From Zygnema cylindricum (lineage: Eukaryota > Streptophyta > Zygnematophyceae > Zygnematales > Zygnemataceae), in assembly GCA_037447655.1 (NCBI GenBank), contig JBBHKE010002560.1, positions 124,001 to 188,000 of the forward strand: 64,000 bases of DNA, read 5' to 3'. The position numbers and the translations under genes were made by a program. The notes beneath the pieces were generated by a model. It was not told the origin of the DNA, searched no databases, and was given only the letters and a program-made list of their open reading frames with translations. Positions within the stretch are counted from its first letter, which is position 1. Each line of letters starts with the position of its first letter. Below are positions 11,870-22,644 of this stretch, piece after piece.

Positions 11870-12034
11870 AACTTTGTCATTTTGTTCTCCATATTCGTGC
11901 AAACACCAACAATTTCCATCGTTTTATATAATGTTACACCTGTTGTACTCTGGAAGTTTGTCATTTTGTTCTCCATATTCCTGCAAACACCAACAATTTC
12001 CATCGTTTTATACAAAGTTACACCTGTAGTACTC
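11870..12034. repeat. Tandem duplication, ~80 bp x 2
   Basis: Two head-to-tail copies of a unit containing TCATTTTGTTCTCCATATTC and CAACAATTTCCATCGTTTTA, differing at only a few positions. Confidence 0.85.
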
Positions 12035-12269
12035 TAGAGTATGTTACTGCACGAGTGTACGCATGTATTGAAGGCGGAAATAAAAAGGAATATCATAGTT
12101 GAAAATAGCTCTCGCCGTGCAAAATTCAGCATTTTTTGCGCGAGCTTTGCAAGGATTGATCGCACGTTATAAATATAGTTGTATCATGTATTTTTTAAAG
12201 TGCGTGCACTAAACTAGCCTAAAAAGAAACATAAAAGTTAAAGTACGCGTAATGTAGAAATTAATTGTT

Positions 12270-13330
12270 TTTAAGTATTTTCTAGGTCTGAATAGAAATA
12301 AAGAAGCCGAGGCAGTCTACCTCTAACTTCTCTCTCCAACTCTCAAACTTGTCGCAGTCACTGAGAAATTGGAGAGGAAGCTAGAGCCATGGCTACCTAG
12401 GCTATCCTCAGGTTTACGGGAAATTTATATTAGTCTAGGGATTAGTTACTAAAAGATATGTGTCGGCGACAAGATTTGATCCTGGTACCTGCCGGCCGTC
12501 AGAGAGTAGATAGCCGGTAGCCTTAGCCGTTAAGTCAGAAGTAGTCTTACGTAGTATATAGTACGATAATTATTTAAACATGTACACGTAGGATAAATCA
12601 TTTAACTATAACTGTTAACGGGATACATAGAAATGGTAGTGTAAAAGTACGAATTGCAGTACGGATAAGAAATCAATACCGCGCATTGATTTCGTAAGTG
12701 AAACAAATATCGCGCATGTATTTATTACGGCTACGATCAAATGCGAGTTTCATCGGACGGCCGGAATTCGCGCCGAGATCGTGGAAGGAGAATTCGGCGT
12801 TTTGTGGATATCCCCACATCGGATGACACGTGGCGATGTAACATTGGAGCGCGGCATCTCTGAGGATTAAAGGAGCGAATCCGGATATTCCACGTGTGGA
12901 CATTTAGGCCATGTCGTACAATGTCCGTACATAAAGTACACCGGCAGCTGTACTTTTGCGTACGGAATTGTAATCTGATTGGTTCCGTACATCAGTAGAT
13001 AGAGTCTGTGAGAGAGATAGGACTTAGAAAAATTAGAAGATAGGACCCTCTCTCCCAGAGAGCTTCTGTACAAAAGGTCAACTTTGACCCTCTATAACTT
13101 ACTGCTCAGGGGAGCAAATTCAGAGATTCTTTTTGCTATCGACTCAAGGGAGTCTTGCCTTTACAAGGGTGAAGGTGGTCAGAGTATTTGTGTGCCAGGG
13201 TGGCAGTTATTTTTGCTTAAACACAAATGGGTCAAGATTATCCTAGAGGCTTCTTGGAAGTTGTCCACTCTGAGGACTTATGGAGGTCTCAGAGTTTCAC
13301 GTAATAAGTCATTCGTTAACGCTTCGATCA
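12270..13330 (+). repeat. Dispersed repeat R1, copy 1
   Basis: First of three co-oriented copies sharing an ordered set of blocks: GTATTTTCTAGG near the start, GCTAGAGCCATGGCT, TTTGATCCTGGTACCT, a GATGACACGTGG block, CTCTCTCCCAGAGAGC, and a GGAGGTCTCAGAGTTTCA end. On the minus strand 12461-12536 is tRNA-like, with A-box-like and B-box-like words. No protein. It could be a solo LTR or a large SINE-like composite; I cannot decide. Confidence 0.7.
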
Positions 13331-13407
13331 TTTCTCCATTTCCCAATTGTTCAAATCTCGTGATTTTTTCATTTTTCCGATTTTTACGTATTATTAGTGA
13401 CTTTTGA

Positions 13408-13860
13408 ACCTCTCCCTCTCCCTCTCCCTCTCCCTCTCCCTCTCCTTCTCCCTCTCCCTCTCCCTCTCCCTCTCCCTCTCCCTCTCCCTCTCCCTCTCCC
13501 TCTCCCTCTCCCTCTCCCTCTCCATTTCCCTCTCCCTCTCCATCTCCCTCTCCCCCTCTCTCTCCCTCTCCCTCTCCCTTTCCCTCTCCCTCTCCCTCTC
13601 CTTCTACCTCTCCCTTTCCCTCTCCATCTCCCTCTCCCTCTCCCTCTCCCTCTCTCCTACTCTTCCTCTCTCCCTTCCTCCCTCCCTTCCCTCTCCCCCT
13701 CCCTCTCCCCCTCCCTCCCATTCCCCCTCCCACTCTCTCTCTCCCTCCTTCACTTCCCCCCTCCCTCCCCCCCTCTTTTCCCCCCTCCTTTTGCTCCCTC
13801 TTCTCCTCCCTCTCTATCTCCTCCGCCTCCTTCCCCTCCCTCCCTCCCTCCCTCCGTCAT
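13408..13860. repeat. (CCCTCT)n hexanucleotide array and CT-rich tail
   Basis: The first ~250 bp is nearly pure CCCTCT; the rest is degenerate C/T-only sequence. The strand asymmetry is extreme. All long ORFs here (Leu/Pro/Ser on plus, Gly/Glu on minus) are translations of the repeat. Confidence 0.95.
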
Positions 13861-13935
13861 CATTTTTTTTAACCTTTTTTTCCTTTTGTTTGGATCATGT
13901 GTGACATATAGTAATGATGTGTCCTCATAACTATT

Positions 13936-15130
13936 ATGTGTTGATATTTGTGTATTTTCTAGGTCTGTAATAGGATAGAAAAAGGCAGAGGCAGTCTGCC
14001 TTTAACTCCCCTCTCCGAGCCCCCACACTTGTTATAGTCACTGAAGGCTGGATAGGGAGCTAGAGCCATGACCGCCTAAGCTCTCTAGAGAAGACAAGGG
14101 GTAAATTAGTAAGACTTACCAAAAGGTATTTGACGGACCCAAGAATTGATCTTGGTACCTATCGTCCGTCAGTTCGTCGTTAGCCGGTGACTTTATCCAT
14201 TAAGACTAGAGCTGGTATTACGACGTATGGGGTTTGATAATTATTTATATAGTTACACGTAGACTAGTTCATTTAACTTGAAATATATACGTATTGCATA
14301 GATACAGTTATGGATAGTACGGAGTACAGATTAATTTATTGAAACAGATACCGCGCATTTGGTTCGACCGCGAAACAAATACCGCGCGTCTATTTTCAAC
14401 GGTTAGCAATTTAGCCTGATTTAATCCGACGGCCACGATAAGCGCCGCGATCGCGGGATATGTACTTTTGGCGGTTTGCGGTCATCGCCACATAGGATGA
14501 CACATGGCATGTCAACATTGGATTGCGGCGACACCGGAGGTTACGGGAACAAATAGATATATGACATGTGTTGACATTTCAGCCATATCGTACGATTGTT
14601 GTACAGAAAATACACTGGCACCTGTACTTATCTGTACGGTACAGTGATGTGATTGGTGCCGTACGTCAGTAGACAGGGTCTTAGAGTGAGAATAGGACTT
14701 AGAATATTTTGAGTAGCTAGTCGCCTCTCCCAGAGAGCATCTTGTATAAATGGCTAACTTTGGGCAGCCATAACTATCAATTTACTTGACCATTTTCAGT
14801 GATTCTTTTTGCTCCGGACTCAGGGGAGTCCATGCTACACACGGGTGTAGTCGATCAGAGTTTTTGTCTACCAAGGTGGCTGCATTTCTAAGGGAAAGTC
14901 AAAGTGGGTGAATGTGTCCAAATCTCATATTCAAACTTTGCATTCTGTGGTGGAACTGAGCACATAGAAAGTGTTATTTCACAGGGGTGAATATATATTG
15001 GGGTTCTGACTGTCAAGGGGTCAGTCATTTGGGTTTATATCAACTTGGAGTCGGCACTATCTAGATTAGCTTCTTTTGGATCTGCTTACTCTGAGGGCCA
15101 ATGGAGGTCTTAGAGTTTCATTATGTTTTG
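13936..15130 (+). repeat. Dispersed repeat R1, copy 2
   Basis: Same block order as the copy at 12.3 kb and more complete at the right end (TAGATTAGCTTCTTTTGGAT, then GGAGGTCTTAGAGTTTCA). On the minus strand, 14133-14215 has a tRNA-like T arm: stem CCAAG/CTTGG closing the 7-nt loop ATCAATT, preceded by an A-box-like CTTAATGGATAAAG. Confidence 0.7.
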
Positions 15131-15329
15131 TCCTTTTCCATGTATGATTTGTCAATGATTGACTTTTCACCGATTTTAATATTTGTCTACACTATTTATG
15201 AACTAATTTTGTCCGACGGTTTTTCACGGAGAAATCACCCATAGGTTGTTTAGTTCAAAACTCGTACTATTTTTATATTCGTTAATTTTGGGAAAGAGTT
15301 TCCCGGAAACCAATAACGATGTGATGGTT

Positions 15330-16565
15330 GAAATTTATGTATTTTCTATGTTTGTATTGGAAAAATAAATAGAGTAAGTCAGCAAAGGCAACATGCTTTT
15401 CGCTCAACTCTCTCCGTTCCCCATACATGTTGCAGTCACTGAAGACCAGAGAGAGAGCTAGAGCCATGGCTGTCTAAAGAGGATAGGCTAATTCGTCGTT
15501 TGTACCAAAATGTTTATGCCGGATCCAAGGTTTGATCCTGGTACCTACATCCTATAACAGACGTTGTCTTTAGCCTATAGCTTAGAGTCAACGATGGCAT
15601 ATGTAGGGTACAATAGATATTTATATATGTACAAAAATAGAATTCTAACTAACAAACAAATGACCAGAAACTGCCCTACACCAAATTTGAATCGTGGTTT
15701 ATGGTTATATTTGTAGAGGTATGCCTTATCCAATAAGGCGTTGACGAAACGATACACGCTACGGGTTTCAAAGATATATAAACATTAACGCAACAGCTAA
15801 TTAACAACAGACTAACCAAAAGGAGCAATTCATGCATGTACACGAATCTGAACCTTGTAAAATATGTTTTGATCGGACGGCCGGCATTATAGCCGCCACG
15901 GGAAGTGAGCTTTTGGCGGCATTTGGAGATAGCGTCACGCGGTGCAACGTGGCGCCACATTATTTGATACCGAAGAAGATGGGAGGAGGAACCATGGCTC
16001 CCGATTTCATAGGTGTCACCTTGAAGACCATGTCGTACAATGGCCGTACAATAAGTACATCTCCTATTGTACCTTTATTGTACTATATAGTGTTCCTATT
16101 GGACTAGGGTTTAGTAGTAGGTAGTCGTGAGAAGGCAGACCAAAACTTAGTGATATTTAGGTACCTCTCTCTAAGAGAGCTTGTAACTATAAAGGTCATC
16201 TTTGACCAGCCATAACTTAATGCTCGGGTGAGAAAATTCAGTGATTCTTTTTGCTGCGGACTCAGGGGAGTCCAAGCTACACAGGGGTGTAGTCGGTCAG
16301 AGGTTTTTGCGTGTCAGGGTGGCACTTATTCAGTGGGAAAGTCAAAGTGGGGAATATTGTCCAAAACACATATTCAAGCTTTGCATTCTGTGGTGGAACT
16401 GAGCACACACAAGGTCTTATCTTCACAGGGGTGAAGTTGTATTGGGGTTTTGATAATCAAGGGATCATTCATTTGGGTTTATATCAAATTGGAGTCCGCA
16501 CTATCTAGATTAGCTTCTTTTGGATGTGCGAATTCTGTGAGCAATGGAGCCCATAAAATTTCAGG
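15330..16565 (+). repeat. Dispersed repeat R1, copy 3
   Basis: Third copy, sharing the blocks AGAGCCATGGCT, TTTGATCCTGGTACCT and AGCTTCTTTTGGAT with copy 2. The tRNA-like part at 15518-15590 (minus) keeps a T-arm-like stem CCAGG/CTTGG with loop ATCAAAC. The three copies differ enough to be old insertions rather than a recent array. Confidence 0.7.
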
Positions 16566-17975
16566 TAACGGCTTGTCATTCCAACTTAACTTCGAGACAT
16601 AATCCACACAAAAGTGGTGGAGTGTGTTGCATATTTTTGTTGATCGTATGGGAAGTTGCTTATTTTAAGGAGGGGAAACTGACTAAAGAGAGTGTTTCCA
16701 AAATGGTGATACCGTTATTGTACAGTTTTCTAGGGGAAATGTACGCACTTTGACAAAAAACATATGTTGCACTTCGTAAACTGTGTAAACTGAACATAAA
16801 TTTTACAGAAAATGTAGGGAATTGTACCAAAAATGCACGGACTATTACGAAAAGAGGCGGGAATTGTACGGAAAATATACAAACTGCGGTAAATGTAAAA
16901 TTCATTTTTTAATATGTACGGAATAGTACGGATTCACACTAACTATTTTTTTCAGAAAGACCTCTCGAATTTCTACTTATTATTCTTGCGTTTGAATTGT
17001 GAGTAAAATACGACTTGAACAACAATGCCATTTCCCCTTTCATTAAATACAAAAATACCCTAGTTGTTAAAATCTTGCGACATGACTTTTGAAAAAAATC
17101 GCAAATAAACGTCCACTGTAAAATGAAACTGCAAATTAACGTAAAACCTATAAACAAATAACGGTAACTGTACGGTTATTTACAGAAACTGAACGGAGGT
17201 TTACAAAAAGATACGATACACGTATCGGTACTTTCTATTATGTAAACTGGACAAAATGTGCACGGATATGTATGAAAATTTATCGTACATCTACGGACAA
17301 TTTAAAAAACAGACGTTGCGATGTCACACTATTTGCGCGCCGTAAGTTTAAAATGTGTACTGACTCCATGGCTGCTTGTCTGGTAGCCTGTTCTTGCCTG
17401 AAAAAAAATCACTTCCACAACAGACGGATGTTCGAAAAATGTACGGCTTTCCGAGCACCGACTTTGTAGATTTCGAAAGTTCTCGGAAAACCGTACAAAC
17501 GAACTTCCTCAAAATATTGTCGGATATAGAAGTAGGGTAAAAGTTGTGTCTTTCTGTGAAACAGGCCTACGGTAACCCGAAAAGCTGACGTAGCAAAAAC
17601 AACATCCAAATGGCTATTTCGTTGTTTTCGCGTGAAAAAATTGCAGGACTTTTAACCAGTGTCGTCGTTCTAATGACGTGAAAGTGTGCGATCTGATTAA
17701 TAAGTTTGAAAATCTGCAGGTTTGTTTTCCCGCCTTTATTTGATGACGTCAAAGCGTGTGTCGTGTCACAAGACACCTTCAATCGGAGAAAAAACCCAAA
17801 ATTTAGGTGTGAACAAGACGCGATTGCCAATGAGTTTTTCGGAAAATCATCGGAATGGGCAAAAAGTTACAAATGCTCCGGTGGGAACGGGCTATGAGAA
17901 AGACAGACAATATTATTCGGACAAAAAAAAAGCGTTAATCATGATCTGGTCCAAGGCCTACAAATTTTCCCACTA
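16566..17975. other. Intergenic, GTAC-rich, no gene seen
   Basis: Contains many GTACGGAAA-like words. A ~60-bp block at about 16945-17005 (GACCTCTCGAATTTCTAC region) recurs at about 25738-25815 (GACCTCTCCAGTTTCTAC). No ORF resembles a protein. Confidence 0.5.
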
Positions 17976-18558
17976 CATCGTCGATCTTATTTAGCGTGTT
18001 GAACACTAATTCGGCGCCCCTAAATATTGAGGGTTTTACCTAAAATAGGGTAAATGATACTTATTTTTCCTGTGCGCTAATTAGGAGAAGAAAAATTAGT
18101 GTGCACCATTTTAATTTATATATTTTTACTTGTGTGGAGTACGGAACGTGTCGGTGGGTATAAAAATGTACTTTTTAATTATACAAGTACTGATATTTTA
18201 ATAAAATATCTGCTATCACACGACAAAATAGCCCTGTGAATTAAAAAAAATCGTACTCGTACCTGTTTTAGTGTACATTTATTTTTCCCGTATTGCCTAC
18301 ACCCTAAAAAACCGAAATTAGAGTTAGGAATTAATTAGAGTGAAAGTATGCGACAGTGTACGAATTGTCAAAATTTGTACTTTTACCTATATTACTGCGA
18401 ATATCCTCTCGACAAATCAACTGTACCCATATTGGCGTTCGTTGAAAAATTAGTGTATAACTTTTTTTTCAAAATTTATTTGAGTCGAAATTAGTGCACA
18501 TGACACTAAATTATTCTTCACACTAATAATTTCTATACGCTAAATACGATCGACGGTG
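17976..18558. mobile_element. Long MITE-like element, CAYCG ends
   Basis: The left end CATCGTCGATCTTATTTAGC pairs with the right end, read in reverse as CACCGTCGATCGTATTTAGC; both are flanked by TA (17974-17975 and 18559-18560). It sits in the first copy of a ~40-bp tandem duplication (about 17945 and 18570, sharing CTACAAATTTTCCCACTAG), whose TA is the insertion point. Length is 583 bp; no coding capacity. Confidence 0.75.
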
Positions 18559-18666
18559 TAGTTGCGCCGGTCTGGTCCAGACTACAAATTTTCCCACTAG
18601 ATGCGACGAATGTCGTCCATAACCATTTGATGTAGATGTTCCGACATATACACGAGGTGTGATAAG

Positions 18667-19481
18667 TAGTGTTGGGTATCGGGTAAATTCATATCGCGAT
18701 AATTTCAATATTCGATATATCGAATATCGATCGAGCAGACTCCTCGATATATCGTACCGATACCAACATAAACCATCGCGATATATATCGCAATATATGG
18801 TATTTTTTTTTAATTTATTTTTTTTATATTTCTATATAATATGTAATTTTAGCGAAAAAAACAAATTGTTTGATACGCCACGTACGACGTGATTTTCGTT
18901 CCGTGACTTAAAGGTAGACGCCGCAAAATGTAACCGACAAAAAAATACTAATTTTATAATTCATATAATTACTTATTTGGGGTATGGTTACATCAAGAGG
19001 TCTTTGTAATAGTACGGACATCAAAATTTATGTATTACAGAGGCCTCGGTTGCATCGCGTATCGTCTGTAAACAAGTTTTTACATACGTGTTCTGATTTG
19101 AGTGGTTCTTTGAAAGTTGACCATCAAATCTTTAAAATCGTACCATTTTCATATGGAAATCCGTACTTGCGTATTATGTACGTGAACTTCGCAAGTGTAC
19201 CGCGTCAATGTACTCAATCTGTCGACTTTCAGGAAAAAAACGTGTTTCTTTTCGGCAAAGATTTTACAGTCACCATGTCCCGAAGGCACGTGACTTTGGA
19301 GACCTGTGAAAATTTATGTTTTTTTAATTTTTTTAGTGCCTCGATATATTGGCGATACGATGTATTGGCGATATATCGCGATATTTTGATTTCGATATAT
19401 CGAAGCGATATATCGATTATCGGGTACATGAAATTCGATATATATCGAATATCGGCAAAAGGTCCTCGATACCCAACACTA
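18667..19481. mobile_element. hAT-like non-autonomous element D
   Basis: Starts TAGTGTTGGGTATCG and ends CGATACCCAACACTA. The 8-bp duplication gtgataag lies at 18659-18666 and, after removal of the MITE that follows, at 19699-19706. The body aligns with element A through GTACGACGTGATTTTCGTTC and ACGTGACTTTGGAGACCTGT. The 177-aa ORF across it runs out of the element into the MITE and has no transposase motif. Confidence 0.9.
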
Positions 19482-19696
19482 CACCGCGCATCGTTATTAG
19501 TGTCAAAGTTTAAATAGCGTAAAAAAAATAGTGTTATTGATTCTAATTTAGTGCCAGAAACATGGCAGATTATGGTCCACGTGTTTAAATAGCGTTGCTA
19601 ATTTAATTTCGAAAATCATGTATACTAATTGCGAGAAAAAATAAAGATTTTAAGAAACCAAATTAGAGTTAATAACACTAATAACGATGCGCGGTG
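19482..19696. mobile_element. MITE inserted in the terminal TA of hAT element D
   Basis: Ends CACCGCGCATCGTTATTAGTG-like on the left and CACTAATAACGATGCGCGGTG on the right form a perfect inverted repeat over about 20 bp. TA precedes it (19480-19481, the last two bases of the hAT element) and follows it (19697-19698). Confidence 0.85.
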
Positions 19697-19799
19697 TAGT
19701 GATAAGTATATAAATCAATAAAACTTTCCACTTCTCATTTAACGGAAAGGGTACAAACTGCGGCATATGTTCATTTTTTTTTAACATGCATTAATGATT

Positions 19800-20603
19800 G
19801 GGAATTGCTAATCGCAGAGACGATTTTTGCTGTGCGCAGGTAGTTGTCAAAAATTGTACATTTGAAGTACAATTTCGTACAAGCTACGTAACTTTAATTT
19901 CATATCTGACAGTCAATCCGTCGAACAACTTTGACTGCCGGATTATTGTACCGGCAGTTAAAATAGTGTCGCGCTTGCAAACGTCGACCATCATAAAAAA
20001 AAAATTCACACGGTCGGCGCAGTTTTACTGTAACCAAACTGCGGCAGCCACATATAAATAAAATGGCTGCGCGCAGGTACTTTATCACTTCACGTTAACC
20101 GCAAAAATAAAATCAACTCGTTGTCACGTCCACCGTGGACGTGACGACGTGTCATTTTAGTTTCATCGATATTTATACGCGGGTAGTCGGGTACGCATTT
20201 TTATTTTGTACGAAGTTTATTTGTTTTCGTGCGAGTTTACACATGTTGTACGTCGTCCTTTAACATGTGTCTAAGTTCAATGTAACGGTTCGCGAGTTGA
20301 TTTCATTTTTGCAGTAAACTATCTGCGCGCAGCCATTTCATTTATATGTGGCTGCCGCAGTTTGGTTACAGTAAACCTGCGCCGGCCGTGTGAAATTTTA
20401 TTTTTTTTATGACGGTCGACGTTTGCAAGCGCGACACTTTTATAACCGCCGGTACAATATTCCGCCAGTCAAAGTTGTTCGATGGATTGACCGTCAGATC
20501 TGAAATTAAAGGTACGTAGCTTGTACGAAATTGTACTTAAAATGTACAATTTCTGACAACTACCTGCGCGCAGCAAAAATCGTCTCTGCGATTAGCGATT
20601 CCC
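19800..20603. mobile_element. Foldback element, copy 1
   Basis: Two inverted arms of about 280 bp (19800-20076 and 20323-20603) around a 246-bp spacer. The ends are GGGAATTGCTAATCGCAGAG and CTCTGCGATTAGCGATTCCC. The spacer carries a near-perfect palindrome at 20123-20145 (GTCACGTCCAC/GTGGACGTGAC). No transposase and no clear target duplication. The 87-aa ORF in the left arm is arm sequence, not a gene. Confidence 0.85.
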
Positions 20604-20685
20604 ATATTTTTTTGGAAAAAACTGAAATTCCCAATTAGCGTAAATAACGCTAATTGTTTCATTACGCTAATAGCGATTCACGGTG

Positions 20686-20890
20686 TAGTGTTAATGTTAT
20701 TTTTGTCACATAAAACATCTTTTTACCGTGCACACTTGTCCGATTCTCACATGGAGACCGCCAATCACAAGATGAGAATCTCATATTTCAATAGCGACCG
20801 TCAGATCCATAATCCGATTATCGTGTACGGAGTAAAGATGTTTTAAGTGACAAAAATAACATTAACACTAATACTGTAGCGATACACGGT
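20686..20890. mobile_element. M2-type MITE, left end replaced
   Basis: Inverted blocks GTGTTAATGTTATTTTTGTC and GACAAAAATAACATTAACAC mark the same family as the elements at 32.3 and 61.7 kb. The right end keeps GCGATACACGG; the left end is instead joined to a different MITE terminus (AGCGATTCACGGTG, ending at 20685). Confidence 0.65.
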
Positions 20891-21874
20891 CATTAATAGC
20901 GATGGTCGTAGTTTACCAATTCTCAATTCTGAGAGCATTGGTTAGATCAGCCCAACCACCAAAATCAGTTTACAGAACTTGACGGAATATTCTGGACTAC
21001 TGTAGTCCTGCTGGCCCGACGGCGAAAACTGCCAGTATGACCAGGTGCACCGACAGAACTGTACGTCATACGGTATACTATCATCGACATTCTGCTTATT
21101 AGATCTGCCCGGACCAAAAACGTTTTGTATGTCACCCAATTAAATTTAGTGATCCTGTGACCCTTGTGTACGTGACCATTCATGGATGGTTTTAACACGT
21201 GCATGACATGGACGCCTGAAAGACCTGGCAGCTTGCCGCCTTTACATTAACCTTTTTTTCTTCGGATCCACCGAACGGCAAAGGAAAGCGCCATCGATCG
21301 CAGAATTTTAGGAGATCGTTAGTCCACGTTTGGAACTTTGATGCATGTTTGAGCCACCGATACCGCTGAATTTTCTCGCGAGTATTTATTCTATACTGCA
21401 GCATGTTATTGAGTTCAAAAATTCCAGCTTCAAAGCAATAAAGGTCTCGGAAGCTAATACGACATTGCGTTGTACTCGCTTCTCGCTTTTGTCCATATTT
21501 CAGATTTAGTACATTCTCGCGCATGATTATCCAATTTTAGGACGACGTGAAATACTGCTACTTTGTTTTATCGTGCAGTTACGGAACAACCGGTAGGTCG
21601 GATTCGGCATTTAGTACTTAGAAGTATACTGATTTCAATTTCCGTCGTTTGTGGAGTGGTTCCTCCTGTTTATATTTCTTCCTCGAAAACAATCGTTGCT
21701 TTAGAATTGCCCTTCACAGGTTCTCCACCAAAAACTTGCACCACAGTTGTCCAAGACACACTGAGGAATTTTACTTCCTGAGAGAAAAACATTTATAACA
21801 TTTATAAAGACTTGTCGTTCTTCGTAGAGCGTTCTTTCTGTTCTTTTCTTGGACGTCTTTGTGGTATATCAGCC
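20891..21874. other. Intergenic and promoter region upstream of RAMP4
   Basis: No ORF resembles a known protein. The TATAAA at 21803-21808 lies 67 bp before the RAMP4 start codon and could be its TATA box; this is position-based inference only. Confidence 0.4.
21803..21808 (+). promoter_or_regulatory. Possible TATA box of RAMP4
   Basis: TATAAA in the context catttataaagac, 67 bp upstream of the ATG. This leaves a plausible ~35-nt leader before the first exon ends at the ATG. No transcript evidence. Confidence 0.3.
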
Positions 21875-22644
21875 ATGGTAAGTTGAGCAGAAGAGAAAGA
21901 TACTCTTGTTTTTCCTTCTAAAGGTGTTAATATTGGATTATTTAGTTAACTAAACGTTTGATCTCAAATGAATTTGCAGTTCCGTTAAAGTCGCCGTATT
22001 ATTCTAGTTAAGAGCAGGTTTAACAGGAAAAAAATTAAATAATTCTGATTCATCCGACTGTCGTCTTATAGTAGTCTGGTTTGCTTTTTTGTTTGTTGTT
22101 ATGTCCAAGAAATTATCAGGATTATGCATAGTATGGGGTAGAGACTTCTTATGTATTTAGTTGCGCTACTATTTACTTATGTCTGTTTGCCTTGTTTTGA
22201 GCAGACAACATCCAGGCGTTTGGCTGACCGTAAGATTGCCAAGTTTGAGAAGAACGTGCTGAAAAGGGGTAATGTTCCCGAAACGAGAATAAAGAAGGCA
22301 AACCAGTATCCCGTTGGACCTATTGCCCTGGGTTTCTTCATCTTCGTTGTTATTGGTTCAGGTATGCCAGACATGTATTCGAGACTTGATTTCATTTGGT
22401 AGGCATCAGAATCTGTTTCTGATTAGCCGACAGGGCTTTTCAAGTATTTATCATGGATGGTAATTTTTGCAGTTGTATGTATGAAACTTTCTTGTTCAAC
22501 TTTTCTTGCTCTCCTTCAGCTACACAGGCAGTTCTCTGGATAACTTACTGATTGCTTTGTTCTCATTTTATTCATGTGTATTTCTGGCTGCAGCTCTTTT
22601 CCAGATTATTCGAACAGCACAATCTGGTATGCCGGGAGTCTAAG
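21875..22644 (+). CDS. RAMP4: RAMP4/SERP1-like small ER membrane protein
   Basis: Exons 21875-21877, 22205-22361 and 22595-22644 give 69 residues. The first coding exon is only the ATG: the 5' splice site follows it directly (ATG/gtaagt), and exon 2 resumes with ACA ACA TCC AGG. The protein starts MTTSRRLADRKIAKFEKNV, has a basic cytosolic part, then YPVGPIALGFFIFVVIGSAL as a single C-terminal membrane span (about 38-60) and a short luminal tail ending GMPGV. Length and order match the RAMP4 family, tail-anchored proteins that sit next to the Sec61 translocon and aid ER stress tolerance. GET-pathway insertion is known for some family members; GET3 lies 36 kb away, not meaningfully linked. Confidence 0.93.

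Noticed and set aside
13278-13930. Long ORFs of 151, 166 and 177 aa
   Set aside because: Translations of the CCCTCT array in different frames (LPLP, SLSL, GEGE).
18984-19517. 177-aa ORF as a hAT transposase fragment
   Set aside because: It runs from the hAT element into the adjacent MITE, and its sequence is largely translated TATCGA repeats; no hAT catalytic or dimerisation motif.
19798-20061. 87-aa ORF duplicated exactly at 24915-25178, looking like a conserved small protein
   Set aside because: It lies in the inverted-repeat arm of the foldback element; identity reflects the DNA duplication, and the same arm in the other orientation does not keep the frame.
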